This document shows positions 1 through 8,440 of a DNA stretch of 64,000 nucleotides, piece after piece. Numbering within the stretch: position 1 is the stretch's first letter; each line of letters begins with the position of its first letter. Source of the DNA: Streptomyces fulvoviolaceus (lineage in GTDB: Bacteria > Actinomycetota > Actinomycetes > Streptomycetales > Streptomycetaceae); the NCBI RefSeq assembly GCF_000718165.1, contig NZ_JOEY01000002.1, positions 1 through 64,000 on the forward strand, written 5' to 3'. The notes beneath the pieces are model-generated. The model saw nothing but the letters and a program-made list of their open reading frames with translations. It was not told the origin of the DNA and ran no database searches. Position numbers and translations under genes: made by a program.

Positions 1-5
1 TCCGT

Positions 6-501
6 TCAGCTGAAGGGAACGGCGTCCGCCGCGTCGGTGTGCCAGTTGGTGACGATCGGGTCCTCGACAGTGATGGTGCCGACCGGCAGGGAAACCGGGT
101 TGGGGTCGTCGTCACCGACGCCGACGATGATGCTGTCCAGTTCCTTGCCGCCGTCTCCGTTGGTGCTCTTCGGGTTCACCCCGGCGTAGGCGGCGGTGCT
201 CCCACTCAGCTTGATCTGCTCGCCGACGGCCTGCTCCGCGGGACCCGCCTGGGTGCCGTCGGATCCGAACGCCACGGTCGGAAGCGCGGCGGGCAGGTAA
301 CAGGTGATCCCCGACTTCGCCTTCGCGACGATCAGTATGTAACCGCCGGCCTGGGTCTCGGACCTGGTGCTCCAGGAGATGTCGTTGGCGCCGCAGCTCT
401 GCTCGACCGGCTCCTTCTTGCCGTTGCCGGTGTCGGCGCCGGAGCCGGCCGCCCACGAGGGCTGCGGAGACGAGGAGGGCCTTACGACGGCTACCGGACA
501 C
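6..501 (-). pseudogene. Frameshifted DUF4232-like secreted protein
   Basis: Reading leftward, a GTG at 501 with an AAGGGG ribosome site opens a classic signal peptide (SGSRRKALLVSAALVG). The mature domain continues in a different frame (SGADTGNGKK... to the stop at 6-8). The mature part has a Cys pair (SCGAND, GITCYLP) and the layout I associate with the DUF4232 family of actinobacterial cell-surface proteins of unknown function. In the mature frame there is no ATG or GTG before a stop, so signal and body belong together. Removing one G in the GGGCGGCC run near 455 restores one frame of about 164 aa. This is either a recent frameshift (pseudogene) or a base-call error. Confidence 0.7.
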
Positions 502-645
502 GGAAATCCCCTTGATAATCGGTAAGTTGAGGCCGAAGCGGGTTCGGCTTCCCTGTGCTTTCTTGATCATTATGAGGGGGCTGCGAACCGAAAGGTTCCC
601 GGCGTCTTCGTCCAAGGACAACGCTGTCACAGACCGGTGACATGA

Positions 646-831
646 TCACGTCGTTGGAACCCCTGCCGGGTTCGAACCGGCGGCCCACTCGACGCCACGA
701 CGGCTACGACAGTCATGACCCAGGGCGGCCGGCTCTGTGGCGATCCGCTCCACCTCTGCCATCGCCCCGGGCGGCAGTCCGCCCGTGACGTACTCGGCAC
801 TCGGGTTGTAGTCCCATGCCCAGTCCGTCAC
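646..831 (-). pseudogene. Truncated RelE-like toxin, 5' part
   Basis: The GTG start overlaps the stop of the DUF6247 gene by GTGA, the usual coupling of this two-gene module. The first 40 residues (MTDWAWDYNPSAEY, AEVERIATEPAALGHD) look like the N-terminus of the small RelE/HigB-like proteins normally found behind DUF6247 genes. The remaining 20 residues are not family-like and are encoded by a sequence resembling the 3' end of a tRNA (about 650-685). The toxin therefore appears cut off by an integration or recombination event. The family name is from memory of the gene pair; the truncation is inferred from the loss of similarity. Confidence 0.55.
650..690 (-). other. tRNA 3'-end-like sequence, possible old attachment site
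   Basis: On the minus strand GCCGG-TTCGAAC-CCGGC forms a perfect 5-bp T-arm with a canonical 7-base TTCGAAC loop, followed by AGGGGTTCCA, which resembles an acceptor strand plus CCA. No matching D-arm, anticodon arm or 5' acceptor strand (AACCCCT) lies within 100 bases, so it is not a tRNA gene. It sits exactly where the toxin frame loses similarity, which fits an att remnant of an element integrated in a tRNA gene. A chance palindrome cannot be excluded. Confidence 0.4.
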
Positions 832-1133
832 AGGCCCGCCTCCGCCTCGGCCGCCTCCCGGATCGCGCGGATCTCGGAGATGGCCTCGACCGGGTCCTGC
901 TCCCCCGCATCGACGATCCGCTCCAGCTCACGCAGTCGGGCGGCGCGCTCCGGGTGCCGTTCAATCGCCACGAAGACGGCCCAGGAGTGCACGAAGGCCC
1001 GCAGCGGAGCCAGGCTCTGCGTCTGCTGCGCGTTCGTCGTGGCCTCGAAGAGGTGCTGTGTGAGGGCCGGGATCCGGCTCGGCGCGATACGTGTGACCGC
1101 CGCCCGCAACGCTTCCGGGGTGAGTTCGGGCAT
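828..1133 (-). CDS. DUF6247 family protein
   Basis: The protein has 101 residues and starts MPELTPEALRAAVTRIAPSR. The motifs APLRAFVHSWAVFVAIERHPERAARLRELE match what I recall of DUF6247, small helical proteins of Streptomyces that precede a RelE-like toxin gene and probably act as its antitoxin or partner. The ATG at 1133 is preceded by GGGAAG at a fair distance. Its stop overlaps the GTG of the truncated toxin by four bases, so the two form one transcription unit. If the toxin is inactive, this gene is an orphan antitoxin. The upstream neighbour on the same strand is the HTH gene, ending 25 bases away. Confidence 0.75.
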   Translation of the reverse strand: MPELTPEALRAAVTRIAPSRIPALTQHLFEATTNAQQTQSLAPLRAFVHSWAVFVAIERHPERAARLRELERIVDAGEQDPVEAISEIRAIREAAEAEAGL

Positions 1134-1158
1134 GGGGATCACTTCCCAGGTGGGCCTT

Positions 1159-1998
1159 CTACGCCGCCGACCGGGCCGTACGACAGCCTCGGCAGCGGCC
1201 TGACCGCGGGGAGCGGAAGGCTCGGTCGCAGTCGTCGCAGTTCTGGAGGGGGTCGGGGCGGGCGGCCTCCGGGCCGGTGCCGAAGGGCTCGAAGGGCGGC
1301 GGGAGGAGGGCGGTGAGGCGATGGGCCAGGAAGCCCGCCGGGTGACGTACGCCTTCCGACGGCAGATCCGCCGCGAGCGTTCGCTGTACGGCGTCGGGGG
1401 CGACGCCCCGTTCCAGCCAGGCGGCCACGGCAGGCGCGAGGCGGCGTACGTCGCGCTCGGCGAGGTGGAGACGGGGGTCGAGGGTGCGGAGGCCCACCAG
1501 GACGTTGCGGGCGGTGCGGTGGGCGGGCAGGCCGGAGGCATCCGGGGTGGGGAGCGGTGCGGTCGTGGTCGGGGCCGGATGTTCCGGCTCCTTGGGGTCC
1601 GGGGCCGGTTCGCGGCGGGGCGCGGGAGCCGCGTGGCCCCGCCGCGCCTGGGGCTTGTTGTACGAGGTCGTGCGCGTCACGATCCGTCCCGACGGCAGGC
1701 GCTCCTTGGTGCGGGACAGATAGCCGTGCTGCTCCAACTCCCGCAGGGCGGCGGCGATCCGAGTCTCGCCCTCGGGGAACTTGGCCGCGAGGACCTTGAT
1801 GCCGACGAGGGTTCCGGTCGGGAGCGACTGGATGTGGGTCGCCAGGCCGATGGCCGTGAGGGACAGATCGGGATGCTGGGCCAGATGGTTTCCGACCACG
1901 GTGAACTCTTCGTTGTGGCGTTGGTCCACGTGGGCAACTCCAAGGGAGGAACGGCCGGAACGGGAGCGCGTGCGCGCGCTAAAGTGCTGCTCAGTCAT
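1159..1998 (-). CDS. Helix-turn-helix protein with C-terminal zinc-ribbon-like motif
   Basis: The chosen ATG at 1998 (MTEQHFSARTRS) has GAGAG upstream; the frame is open to 2097. Residues about 25-115 form a winged helix of the plasmid replication/regulatory type (LTAIGLATHIQSLPTG, KVLAAKFPEGETRIAAALRELEQHGYLSRTKERLPSGRI). A Pro/Ala-rich linker follows, then a helical domain (ARNVLVGLRTLDPRLHLAERDV). The C-terminus has a Cys-rich knuckle CDDCDRAF...GRCRGCR, probably zinc binding. Such proteins are frequent in Streptomyces genomes, often in plasmid-derived segments, and are thought to bind DNA; the target is unknown. It heads a minus-strand unit with the DUF6247 gene and the truncated toxin. 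Confidence 0.8.
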   Translation of the reverse strand: MTEQHFSARTRSRSGRSSLGVAHVDQRHNEEFTVVGNHLAQHPDLSLTAIGLATHIQSLPTGTLVGIKVLAAKFPEGETRIAAALRELEQHGYLSRTKERLPSGRIVTRTTSYNKPQARRGHAAPAPRREPAPDPKEPEHPAPTTTAPLPTPDASGLPAHRTARNVLVGLRTLDPRLHLAERDVRRLAPAVAAWLERGVAPDAVQRTLAADLPSEGVRHPAGFLAHRLTALLPPPFEPFGTGPEAARPDPLQNCDDCDRAFRSPRSGRCRGCRTARSAA

Positions 1999-2359
1999 CG
2001 GGAAGCTCTCTTCTTCCTGGGTGATCAGGCCCTCGTTCGGGATTGCACTCCCGGCGGGGGCCGTTTCATGTGTGCGGTTGGCTGTTGGGATCGACATTGC
2101 CCGATCAACTCGCCGCCGCGCCAGCGCGATTGATCGCGATCACCCGACCGAGTGACTCGCGTGATCAGGGGTGCGGTGAGTGACGGGCTGGGTGGGGCGG
2201 GTTTGGTTCTTTCCCCGGTTCTTTGTCTTTGGCGTCGGGCGCGGCCGGGTCACTGGTCCGGGCGATCCGGCGCCAGTTCGACCCATACGGTCTTGCAACG
2301 GGCCGCCCCGATTCCGCGTACTTCTGTGCCGGGTTCGGCATGCACGGGATCCGGTCACC
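1999..2359. other. Intergenic region without a supported gene
   Basis: The open frames here have no family-like sequence and poor codon bias. The only structure noted is a cluster of GATC-containing palindromes near 2130-2165 (TGATCGCGATCA, and repeated GTGATC), which might be regulatory sites for the minus-strand HTH gene. Confidence 0.5.
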
Positions 2360-2518
2360 TCAGGCGCCGGACGGCTCGCCCCAGTCGGCGAGTTGACGTT
2401 CCGTGAGCAGCCAAGCAAGGCGGGCGCCCCTGCGCGTTGCGGACAACAGCGCCGTGAAGTGCCGTACTGCGGTGGCGGCTTGGGTGATTTCCTGGTTCAC
2501 GTCACTCAGCGTGGTCAC
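2360..2518 (-). CDS. Small hypothetical protein
   Basis: A 52-residue frame starts at the GTG at 2518 (TTLSDVNQEITQAATAV...), with AGGGG eight bases upstream. An earlier GTG at 2542 lacks a ribosome site. The protein is predicted helical and ends LTERQLADWGEPSGA. It is divergent from the XRE gene at 2623, the place where Streptomyces XRE/DUF397 pairs often have a partner gene. I do not recognise a family. Confidence 0.45.
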   Translation of the reverse strand: MTTLSDVNQEITQAATAVRHFTALLSATRRGARLAWLLTERQLADWGEPSGA

Positions 2519-2622
2519 TTCTGCCCCTACCCTGAACAGCACTGACGTCGGTACGCAGCGCGACAGTCCGGATGCGGTCCGGAGTCGTCCGGCTGGTACC
2601 TCGTATGCGGAAGGTGGGCGCC

Positions 2623-3435
2623 GTGGAGGACGAAGAGGCCGCGGCCGTACTCAAGATGGTCGGCCGCCAGATCAAGGTCTGGCGGGAGGCCGCCGGGATG
2701 AAGCAGACGGAACTCGGGGCGGCCATCGGGTACGGCGAGGACATGGTCTCGGCGGTCGAGCGCGGGCGGAGGGTTCCGCAGCCCGACTTCCTCGACAAGA
2801 CCGATCAGGTGCTCGGGGCGGGCGGGAAGATTTCCGCGATGAAGAAGGACGTGGAGGAGGCGCGGTACCCGAAGAAGGTGCGGGATCTGGCGAAGTTGGA
2901 GGAGGAGTCGGTCGAGCTCGGGGCCTATGACAGCCACACCGTCCACGGCCTTCTACAGACGCCGGAGTACACACAGGCCTTGTTCGCGATGCGAGCGCCC
3001 TCGTACACCGCGGATGAGATCGACCGGCACGTCGCAGCACGTATGGCACGACAGGCCGTCTTCGAGCGCGTGCCCGCTCCCCTCCTCACCTTCGTCCAGG
3101 AAGAGGTCACGCTGCGAAGGCCGATCGGCGGCAGAATGGTGCTGCGACAACAACTCGAACACCTACTGGAGATCAGTAAGTTGAGGCACGTCGCGATCCA
3201 GGTGATGCCCACGGACCGTGAGGACCACGCGGGCATGAGTGGCTCGATCCGACTGCTGAAGCTCCGGGACGGCAAGACGCTCGGGCACTCGGAAGCCCAG
3301 CTCCACAGCCGCCTGATCAGCGATCCCCGGGAGGTCCAGATCCTGGAAATGCGCTATGGAATGATCCGGGCGCAGGCCCTCTCACCACGGGAGTCGCTGG
3401 CCTTCATCGAGAAAGTCCTGGGAGAAGAGACATGA
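2623..3435 (+). CDS. XRE-family regulator with DUF5753 domain
   Basis: A 270-aa DNA-binding protein. Residues about 8-65 form an XRE helix-turn-helix (VGRQIKVWREAAGMKQTELG, YGEDMVSAVERGRRVPQPDF). The rest is a DUF5753 ligand/partner domain (ESVELGAYDSHTVHGLLQTPEY, QEEVTLRRPIGG, LRHVAIQVMP, ending SLAFIEKVLGE). The GTG at 2623 is preferred because GGAAGG lies eight bases upstream; ATG 2605 in the same frame has none. It is translationally coupled to the DUF397 gene. Family members are WhiJ-like regulators of development and antibiotic production. The usual ATPase partner gene is missing here. Confidence 0.9.
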   Translation: MEDEEAAAVLKMVGRQIKVWREAAGMKQTELGAAIGYGEDMVSAVERGRRVPQPDFLDKTDQVLGAGGKISAMKKDVEEARYPKKVRDLAKLEEESVELGAYDSHTVHGLLQTPEYTQALFAMRAPSYTADEIDRHVAARMARQAVFERVPAPLLTFVQEEVTLRRPIGGRMVLRQQLEHLLEISKLRHVAIQVMPTDREDHAGMSGSIRLLKLRDGKTLGHSEAQLHSRLISDPREVQILEMRYGMIRAQALSPRESLAFIEKVLGEET

Positions 3436-3620
3436 CCCCCGCGCTGAAGTGGTTCAAGAGCAGCTACAGCAGCAACGACGGCCCCGACTGCGTCGAGGTC
3501 GCGATAGCAGCCCCCGCCGACGCCACCGTCCACATCCGCGACTCCAAGGACAGCGAGGGCGTACAGCTCGCATTCACGAACCGCTCATGGGCCGCGTTCG
3601 TCGGGGCCTACTCCGCGTAG
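3432..3620 (+). CDS. DUF397 domain protein (WhiJ-partner type)
   Basis: A 62-aa protein, MTPALKWFKSSYSSNDGPDCVEVA...VHIRDSKDSEG...WAAFVGAYSA, with all DUF397 hallmarks (W-x-KSSYS, C-VEVA, IRDSK). The ATG overlaps the XRE stop (ATGA), so the two are co-translated. DUF397 proteins are thought to bind and modulate their cognate XRE/DUF5753 regulator. Its 3' end overlaps the 3' end of the convergent STAND ATPase gene by 13 bases. Confidence 0.92.
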   Translation: MTPALKWFKSSYSSNDGPDCVEVAIAAPADATVHIRDSKDSEGVQLAFTNRSWAAFVGAYSA

Positions 3621-6600
3621 CGAGCCTGGACGGCGTCTCGCGCCGCGACGACCCGGGCCAGGCGAGGGCCGAAGAGTGCCGGGTCAGCGTCGCGGCAGCG
3701 TGCCAAAAGGGTGAGGAAATGGGCCAGGTCGGCCAGGTCCTCCCAGTCGTGGTCCTGGGTGAGCACTTCGGAGAACAAAGTATCGGCCCTGGCCCAGTCT
3801 CCCTGGGCGTAGCCGATCAGCACGTTGATGATGTCCGGCGCGACCTCGGCCAGCGCGAGGCGCCGCACCTCGCGCCACAGCGGCTTGGCGGCACTCAAAC
3901 CCTCCTTCGTCCCGACCACCAGAGCCAGCATGGGCACTCCCCGCTCGGGACGGTTCGTCTGCAACCAGTCAGCGGCCTGCCGAGCATGTCCCCACCGGCC
4001 GGTTATGACGTCAGCGAACCAGCACGCGAACATCGTGGCGCTGTCGCCTTTCGGTTCGGCGATCGCACGCATGCTGTCGAGCAGGCGCACAGCCTCGCCG
4101 TATCGCCCTTTCCACAGCAGGACGTCGACAGCTCTGCCACGCGCCCACTCGACCGCATCGCCGCGCTCAAGGCACTGTCGGAGGTCGGCGAACGCCTGGT
4201 CGAGCCGCCCGATGGAGATGCACGTACTCGCGCGAGCCACGTACAGACTCGCATTGTTCGGCCGCAAGGAAAGTGCCCTGTCCAGGTCCCGCAAAGCTTC
4301 GAGGTATTGACTTCGCCTCAGCCGAGCCCGGCCTCTGACCTCCAGCGTGTCCGCATCGTCCGGACCGAGCTCCAGAGCACGGTCGAGCTCGGCCATCGCC
4401 TCGTCGCCCCTGCCCAGCGAGGTCAACGCCTCGGTTCTCAGAGCACGGACCCAGGCGAGATCTGGACTGCGTTCCAGAGCGAGGTCGTAGTCGGCAAGAG
4501 CCTCCTCGTATCGGCAGGCGTCCGCGTAGACGATGCCTCGTTGGCCGAGAGCCCAGCCCCCCGGCACAGCGGCCGAGACGGCCCTGTCCAGATCCGCCCA
4601 CATGCCTTGCGCATCGCCCAGGTCACGTCGCAGGCGAGCACGCTGCACCAAGGCCCACACATACGTTGGGTCGAGCTCGATCGCGCGGTCGAAGGCCGCG
4701 CGCGCCTCCTCGGGGCGGTTCAGGCGGACGAGGGCGTACCCGCGGCCGGCGTGTGCTGAGTCGTACTCCGGGTCGAGCTCACAGGCCCTCCCGAGTTCCT
4801 CGACTGCCTCCTCGTACCTGCTCACCAGCCGGTAGGCGTCTCCGCGCTCGGAGGCGACCCACGCGTCTTCCGGTGCTATCTCCACCGCCCGGTCAAGGTC
4901 CGCGAAGGACTTCGCGAGCCGCCCCAGCCGCCGGTAGACCTCAGCTCTGTGGACGAGAGCCCACAGGTACTCGTCGTCGATCTCCAGCGCTCGGTCGAAG
5001 TCGGCGAGCGCACCGTCGTCGTCGCCGAGGGAATGCTTGCTGTACGCCCGGCTCGCCCATGCCACTTCATGTGTGGGATCCAGTGCCAGCACACGATCGA
5101 AGGCCTCGGCGGCCTCCTCATGCCGGCCCAATGTCCGGAGGACCTCTCCCCGGTCGAAGATGATCCGCACGTTGTCGGGGTGCAGCTCGTCCGCACGGTC
5201 GAAGTCGACCAAAGCCGCCACAGCGTCACCCGCTCTTCTGCGGGTGACGCCACGGCCGTGATATGCCTCCGCCGACTCCGGATTCAACACGAGCGCCCGG
5301 TCGTACTCGACGAGGGCCCGGTCATGCTCCCCCTTCGACCGCAGCTCCTGCCCCCGCACACAGTGCGCCTCGGCCCGCCCGAACGCATCGAGGCCTGCCC
5401 GGTCAAGCAGCAGCCCCAGAACGAGCAGAGATCCCTCCGACTCGGCCGAGAGGGCTACGAGAAGGTCGTGGCCCCATCCATGCAATCCTGCCGCGTCCGC
5501 CTGCTCTCCCGCGTCCAAGAGCACCTGCGCGCAGCCGCGTGCCGCAACCTCGCCCGCGCGGCAGGCGTCGACTACGTCCCTGAGCACCTGCCCCAGCACG
5601 GTCTGAGGCCGGGCGCTCAGCAAGTGGTACGACTCCTCGAGCCTCAGCTCGCGCCATGACTCGTCGAACCACAACTTGTCCGGTTCCAGCCCTTCTTCCG
5701 CCTCGGCACGCCACCCCCCATACACCTCCGCGAGCCTCGCATGCCGCTCCGTCCACTGCCGCGGCGACCGCGTCCGCTCAAGCCTGAGCATGGCCGTGCG
5801 AACGACGTCGTGGTAGTGGACGCGACCCGCCCGCTCGCTCACGAACGGCAGCCCTCGCAACCACTCGTACGACCCTCCGGTCTCTCCATCCACGGCCGCT
5901 CGGAACCCGTCCTTGTCCAGCCACCTCGGCAGAGCGCACGCGATTGCGACCTCCCGCCGCACCGGATCGCGCTCCGACTTGAGGAAGCGCTCCACGGCGG
6001 TGGCGGTTGGATCGTCGATCGCGCCCGAGTTCTCGGCGAGGGTCGACACGAGCACCGGAAGGCCCCCGGACAGCCGCAACACTTCCCGTACGACGTCCTC
6101 GTCCACCACCCTTTTCGCCGCGAGCAGTTGGCGCACCTCGGACTCCGTGAACGGCTCCAGGGGAAACTCGGCAACGAACCCGGCGTAGTCCGCCCATCGT
6201 GCGGGGTCGGGGCCGTGCTGGCCAGCCAGGGTGACGACCACGTTTGCGGGCAGCGCACCGTACCGGTCCGTGGTGATCAGGTCGAGCAGCCAGGGATCGA
6301 GGAAGGGCGCCGTGCGCTCGTACGTGTCGAAAAAGAGCACGACCCAGGGCACGTCGGCGGCCACCCGGTCCAGCTCCGCAACGAAGACCGGTGTCAGGAC
6401 CTTCAGCGGCTCCAGAACCAGCTGCCCGTCGTCGTGATTCCGGAAGCGCGCACTGAGCGCCGCCCTCAACCGGTCTGTACCGTGGGCCACTTGAGCCGGG
6501 TCGATGGCCCCGGCGAAGGCCCCCACGACTGGAACCATGCCCAGGCCGATCAGCCCGGCCTGCGACACGGCCATGCTGCCCGGCGAGGGCGATGCGGGCA

Positions 6601-7003
6601 GGCCGGGGTCCGGCCCGACCTCCAGTGCCGCCGAAGCCGTCTCCGCCTCGTGGCGGCGCTGGCGGTAGGTGGCAAGGAGCTTGTCCAGGGCCTTCAACTC
6701 CGCGCCCTGCCTGGCGCACTGCGCGCTGATCGCCGCCATCGCCTCGGGCACGCTGTTCACGGTCTCGTCCGTGCAGGCAGTGAGCGCCTTGCGCTGCGCG
6801 GCCACGGCCTGAAGCTCGCGGATCAAGGAGGACTTACCGACTCCCGCCGCGCCGTGGATGTGGAAGACAAAGCTGTGCCGCTCATCCTCAGGCGAGGCGT
6901 CGAAGTTGGCGCGAAAAAGGTCGAGTTCGCTGCGACGGCCGACAAACCCAGCACGCTTGCGACGTCCGATCAGCTCCTGCATCGAAGGCCGTGTCGACCC
7001 CAT
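3608..7003 (-). CDS. STAND-type ATPase with C-terminal TPR array
   Basis: A protein of about 1131 residues. The N-terminus RPSMQELIGRRKRAGFVGRRSELDLF leads into a P-loop (HIHGAAGVGKSSLIREL, near residue 55) and a Walker-B-like WVVLFFDTYE, followed by an NTPase lid and a winged-helix-like region (PVLVSTLAENSGAI, ACALPRWLDKDGF). From about residue 560 there are roughly twelve TPR units of 34 residues (for example GEHDRALVEYDRALVLNPES), then a helical tail. This is a STAND/NLR-like signal-sensing switch; in bacteria such proteins serve in regulation or in phage defence, and no effector domain is obvious. The ATG at 7003 has GGGGG upstream; GTG 7012 is an alternative. A truncated N-terminal paralogue lies at 8441-8651. 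Confidence 0.85.
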   Translation of the reverse strand: MGSTRPSMQELIGRRKRAGFVGRRSELDLFRANFDASPEDERHSFVFHIHGAAGVGKSSLIRELQAVAAQRKALTACTDETVNSVPEAMAAISAQCARQGAELKALDKLLATYRQRRHEAETASAALEVGPDPGLPASPSPGSMAVSQAGLIGLGMVPVVGAFAGAIDPAQVAHGTDRLRAALSARFRNHDDGQLVLEPLKVLTPVFVAELDRVAADVPWVVLFFDTYERTAPFLDPWLLDLITTDRYGALPANVVVTLAGQHGPDPARWADYAGFVAEFPLEPFTESEVRQLLAAKRVVDEDVVREVLRLSGGLPVLVSTLAENSGAIDDPTATAVERFLKSERDPVRREVAIACALPRWLDKDGFRAAVDGETGGSYEWLRGLPFVSERAGRVHYHDVVRTAMLRLERTRSPRQWTERHARLAEVYGGWRAEAEEGLEPDKLWFDESWRELRLEESYHLLSARPQTVLGQVLRDVVDACRAGEVAARGCAQVLLDAGEQADAAGLHGWGHDLLVALSAESEGSLLVLGLLLDRAGLDAFGRAEAHCVRGQELRSKGEHDRALVEYDRALVLNPESAEAYHGRGVTRRRAGDAVAALVDFDRADELHPDNVRIIFDRGEVLRTLGRHEEAAEAFDRVLALDPTHEVAWASRAYSKHSLGDDDGALADFDRALEIDDEYLWALVHRAEVYRRLGRLAKSFADLDRAVEIAPEDAWVASERGDAYRLVSRYEEAVEELGRACELDPEYDSAHAGRGYALVRLNRPEEARAAFDRAIELDPTYVWALVQRARLRRDLGDAQGMWADLDRAVSAAVPGGWALGQRGIVYADACRYEEALADYDLALERSPDLAWVRALRTEALTSLGRGDEAMAELDRALELGPDDADTLEVRGRARLRRSQYLEALRDLDRALSLRPNNASLYVARASTCISIGRLDQAFADLRQCLERGDAVEWARGRAVDVLLWKGRYGEAVRLLDSMRAIAEPKGDSATMFACWFADVITGRWGHARQAADWLQTNRPERGVPMLALVVGTKEGLSAAKPLWREVRRLALAEVAPDIINVLIGYAQGDWARADTLFSEVLTQDHDWEDLADLAHFLTLLARCRDADPALFGPRLARVVAARDAVQARYAE

Positions 7004-7074
7004 CCGCACCACCCCCGTAGCTCGCTCGCCTGAAGTCTGGCAGAGGCATGGGCTCCCGGACAGCCCTCACCGAT

Positions 7075-7103
7075 TGACTTCGGAATACGTTCCGAAGTAC
7101 CGT
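7075..7103 (+). promoter_or_regulatory. Leaderless promoter with operator palindrome for the TA operon
   Basis: A -35-like TTGACT (7075-7080) and a -10-like TACCGT (7098-7103) are 17 bases apart. Between them sits the palindrome TTCGGAA-TACG-TTCCGAA (7079-7096). The -10 ends six bases before the ATG at 7110, so the mRNA should start at or next to that ATG. An operator inside the promoter is the standard design for self-repression by a toxin-antitoxin complex. Confidence 0.7.
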
Positions 7104-7109
7104 CGGATC

Positions 7110-7571
7110 ATGTCCACTCCCACGGTCGCCTTCTCCGAGCTCTCGAAGAATTCGAAGCGTGTCGCCGAGACGCTCGACCGGACTCAGCGTGTGCACATCA
7201 CGCGTCGGGACGGCGAGGATCTCTACCTGACGACAGCCCGCCACGACCAGCAGCGCGAAGAGACGGCGGACATCACGGCCCGCCTTCTCGCCGCCCTGGT
7301 CCGTAGCGATGCAGGCGAGCGGGCCATACTGCGCGCGCTGCCCTCGGTCTTCCCATGGGGCCGTCACCTGTCGGGGGACGAGCTAAAGCAGTTCGTGGCC
7401 GAGCTCATCGACGCCACCTACGACGCGGCCCAGCTGGACGTCCACGCCAATCTCCACCGAGTCGTCGTCGAATGGCGCGCGACGGCACGTGTCCTCGCCG
7501 ACCCCGAGCTCACCGCACAACTCACCCGCCGACTGCCGGACGAGGACCACGGCGAGGTGACCGCTCCATGA
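7110..7571 (+). CDS. Phd/YefM-like antitoxin
   Basis: A 153-aa protein. The N-terminus TPTVAFSELSKNSKRVAETL...RVHITRRDGEDLYLTTA fits the DNA-binding half of Phd/YefM antitoxins. The remainder is a longer helical region (about residues 48-153) that would hold the toxin-binding segment; it is longer than the usual 80-90 aa of the family. The ATG at 7110 has no ribosome site and follows a -10 box by six bases, so it is translated from a leaderless mRNA. The stop overlaps the ATG of the toxin gene by four bases. Confidence 0.8.
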   Translation: MSTPTVAFSELSKNSKRVAETLDRTQRVHITRRDGEDLYLTTARHDQQREETADITARLLAALVRSDAGERAILRALPSVFPWGRHLSGDELKQFVAELIDATYDAAQLDVHANLHRVVVEWRATARVLADPELTAQLTRRLPDEDHGEVTAP

Positions 7572-7921
7572 GCCCGAAGCGCGGCGACGACGTCGCCCCT
7601 CCGCCGGTGGGTGGGGAATGGCGCCTGCGGTTCGCGACCAACGAGGCGGCGAAGGGATGGGGCGAGCTGGGCGCGGAGGCCCCGGGGAACACCCGGCGCT
7701 GCTTCGAGGCACTGCGCAACGACCCTCTGTCCCGAGCGGATCCCGACCGTCAGCACCGGTTACGGGGTCGTCTGGCCACGGGCAATCTCGGCGGGCAGGA
7801 GTATCCCCAGTGGGAGTACGAGGTGACGGCAGGCGGTCGCGCGCGTTACCTCGTCGACGAAGCGCGCCGCACCGTCCATCTCGTGTACGCGTCCACCCGC
7901 CACCCCAAGGACACCGAGTAG
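7568..7921 (+). CDS. RelE/ParE-like toxin
   Basis: A 117-aa protein whose start (ATG in ATGA) overlaps the antitoxin stop. Core sequence WRLRFATNEAAKGWGELGAEAP...LRGRLATGNLGGQEYPQWEYEVTAGGRARYLVDEARRTVHLVYAS fits the RelE/ParE fold: a helical start, then beta strands with conserved Gly/Arg and a final HLVYAS strand. RelE-type toxins cleave mRNA at the ribosome, ParE-type poison gyrase; the sequence does not decide which. Gene order antitoxin-toxin and the coupling support the call. Confidence 0.72.
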   Translation: MSPKRGDDVAPPPVGGEWRLRFATNEAAKGWGELGAEAPGNTRRCFEALRNDPLSRADPDRQHRLRGRLATGNLGGQEYPQWEYEVTAGGRARYLVDEARRTVHLVYASTRHPKDTE

Positions 7922-7993
7922 CCCCTCGAGGCGTCTGACCGGGCCACTCGACACCAGCAGTCCCCACGTCACCTTCTATCCACAGGGTTAGGG

Positions 7994-8272
7994 ATGAGCG
8001 AACAGGAAACCTCAGCCGCGCTACTGGCGGTTTCGGGCAACTACGCGGTGGTCCAACTGCCGAACCGCCGGTATCCGGCGCTGGCCGTTCAGGGAGACTC
8101 CCTGAAGGTCCTTCAGGAGACCATCGAGGAACTGGCCGGAAACCTGGATTCGGGAGACCTGGAAGAGGCGGGATTCGCCTTCAGGGAGATCCAGTCAACG
8201 GTCTCGGCGATGCTGTCGGTGTATGAATCGGCTTTGAGCGAGGCAGGAGTCAAGCTCCCCTACGTGCGCTGA
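7994..8272 (+). CDS. Small DUF6959-like protein
   Basis: A 92-aa soluble protein with no signal or membrane segment: NYAVVQLPNRRYPALAVQGDSLKVLQETIEEL, then an acidic helical half. The YAVV-LP-RR-PA--VQGDSL block is what I recall of the DUF6959 family (function unknown). AGGG lies just upstream of the ATG. A perfect hairpin terminator follows 18 bases after the stop. It is co-oriented with the TA pair but separated by 72 bases. Confidence 0.7.
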   Translation: MSEQETSAALLAVSGNYAVVQLPNRRYPALAVQGDSLKVLQETIEELAGNLDSGDLEEAGFAFREIQSTVSAMLSVYESALSEAGVKLPYVR

Positions 8273-8290
8273 GACGGGATCCGCTTGTCA

Positions 8291-8327
8291 CGGATGCCTC
8301 GCCGGATTTCTTCCGGCGAGGCATCCG
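8291..8327. terminator. Strong hairpin terminator
   Basis: Fifteen perfect base pairs, CGGATGCCTCGCCGG with its complement around a 7-base loop ATTTCTT. There is no T-run, as is usual in Streptomyces. It ends the transcript of the gene at 7994-8272 and could also stop minus-strand reading. Confidence 0.85.
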
Positions 8328-8440
8328 CGGTTCTTGACGACGGTGGCGTGGAAGGGGGTATGTCGGAGAGCAGCGTCGCAATCGAGTGCCGGAACCGGAG
8401 TGCTCAACTCCCAGATTCCACAAAGTGGGCTCGGATGGAA

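Noticed and set aside
640..720. Complete tRNA gene
   Set aside because: Only a T-arm and a short acceptor-like strand are present; no anticodon arm, D-arm or matching 5' strand.
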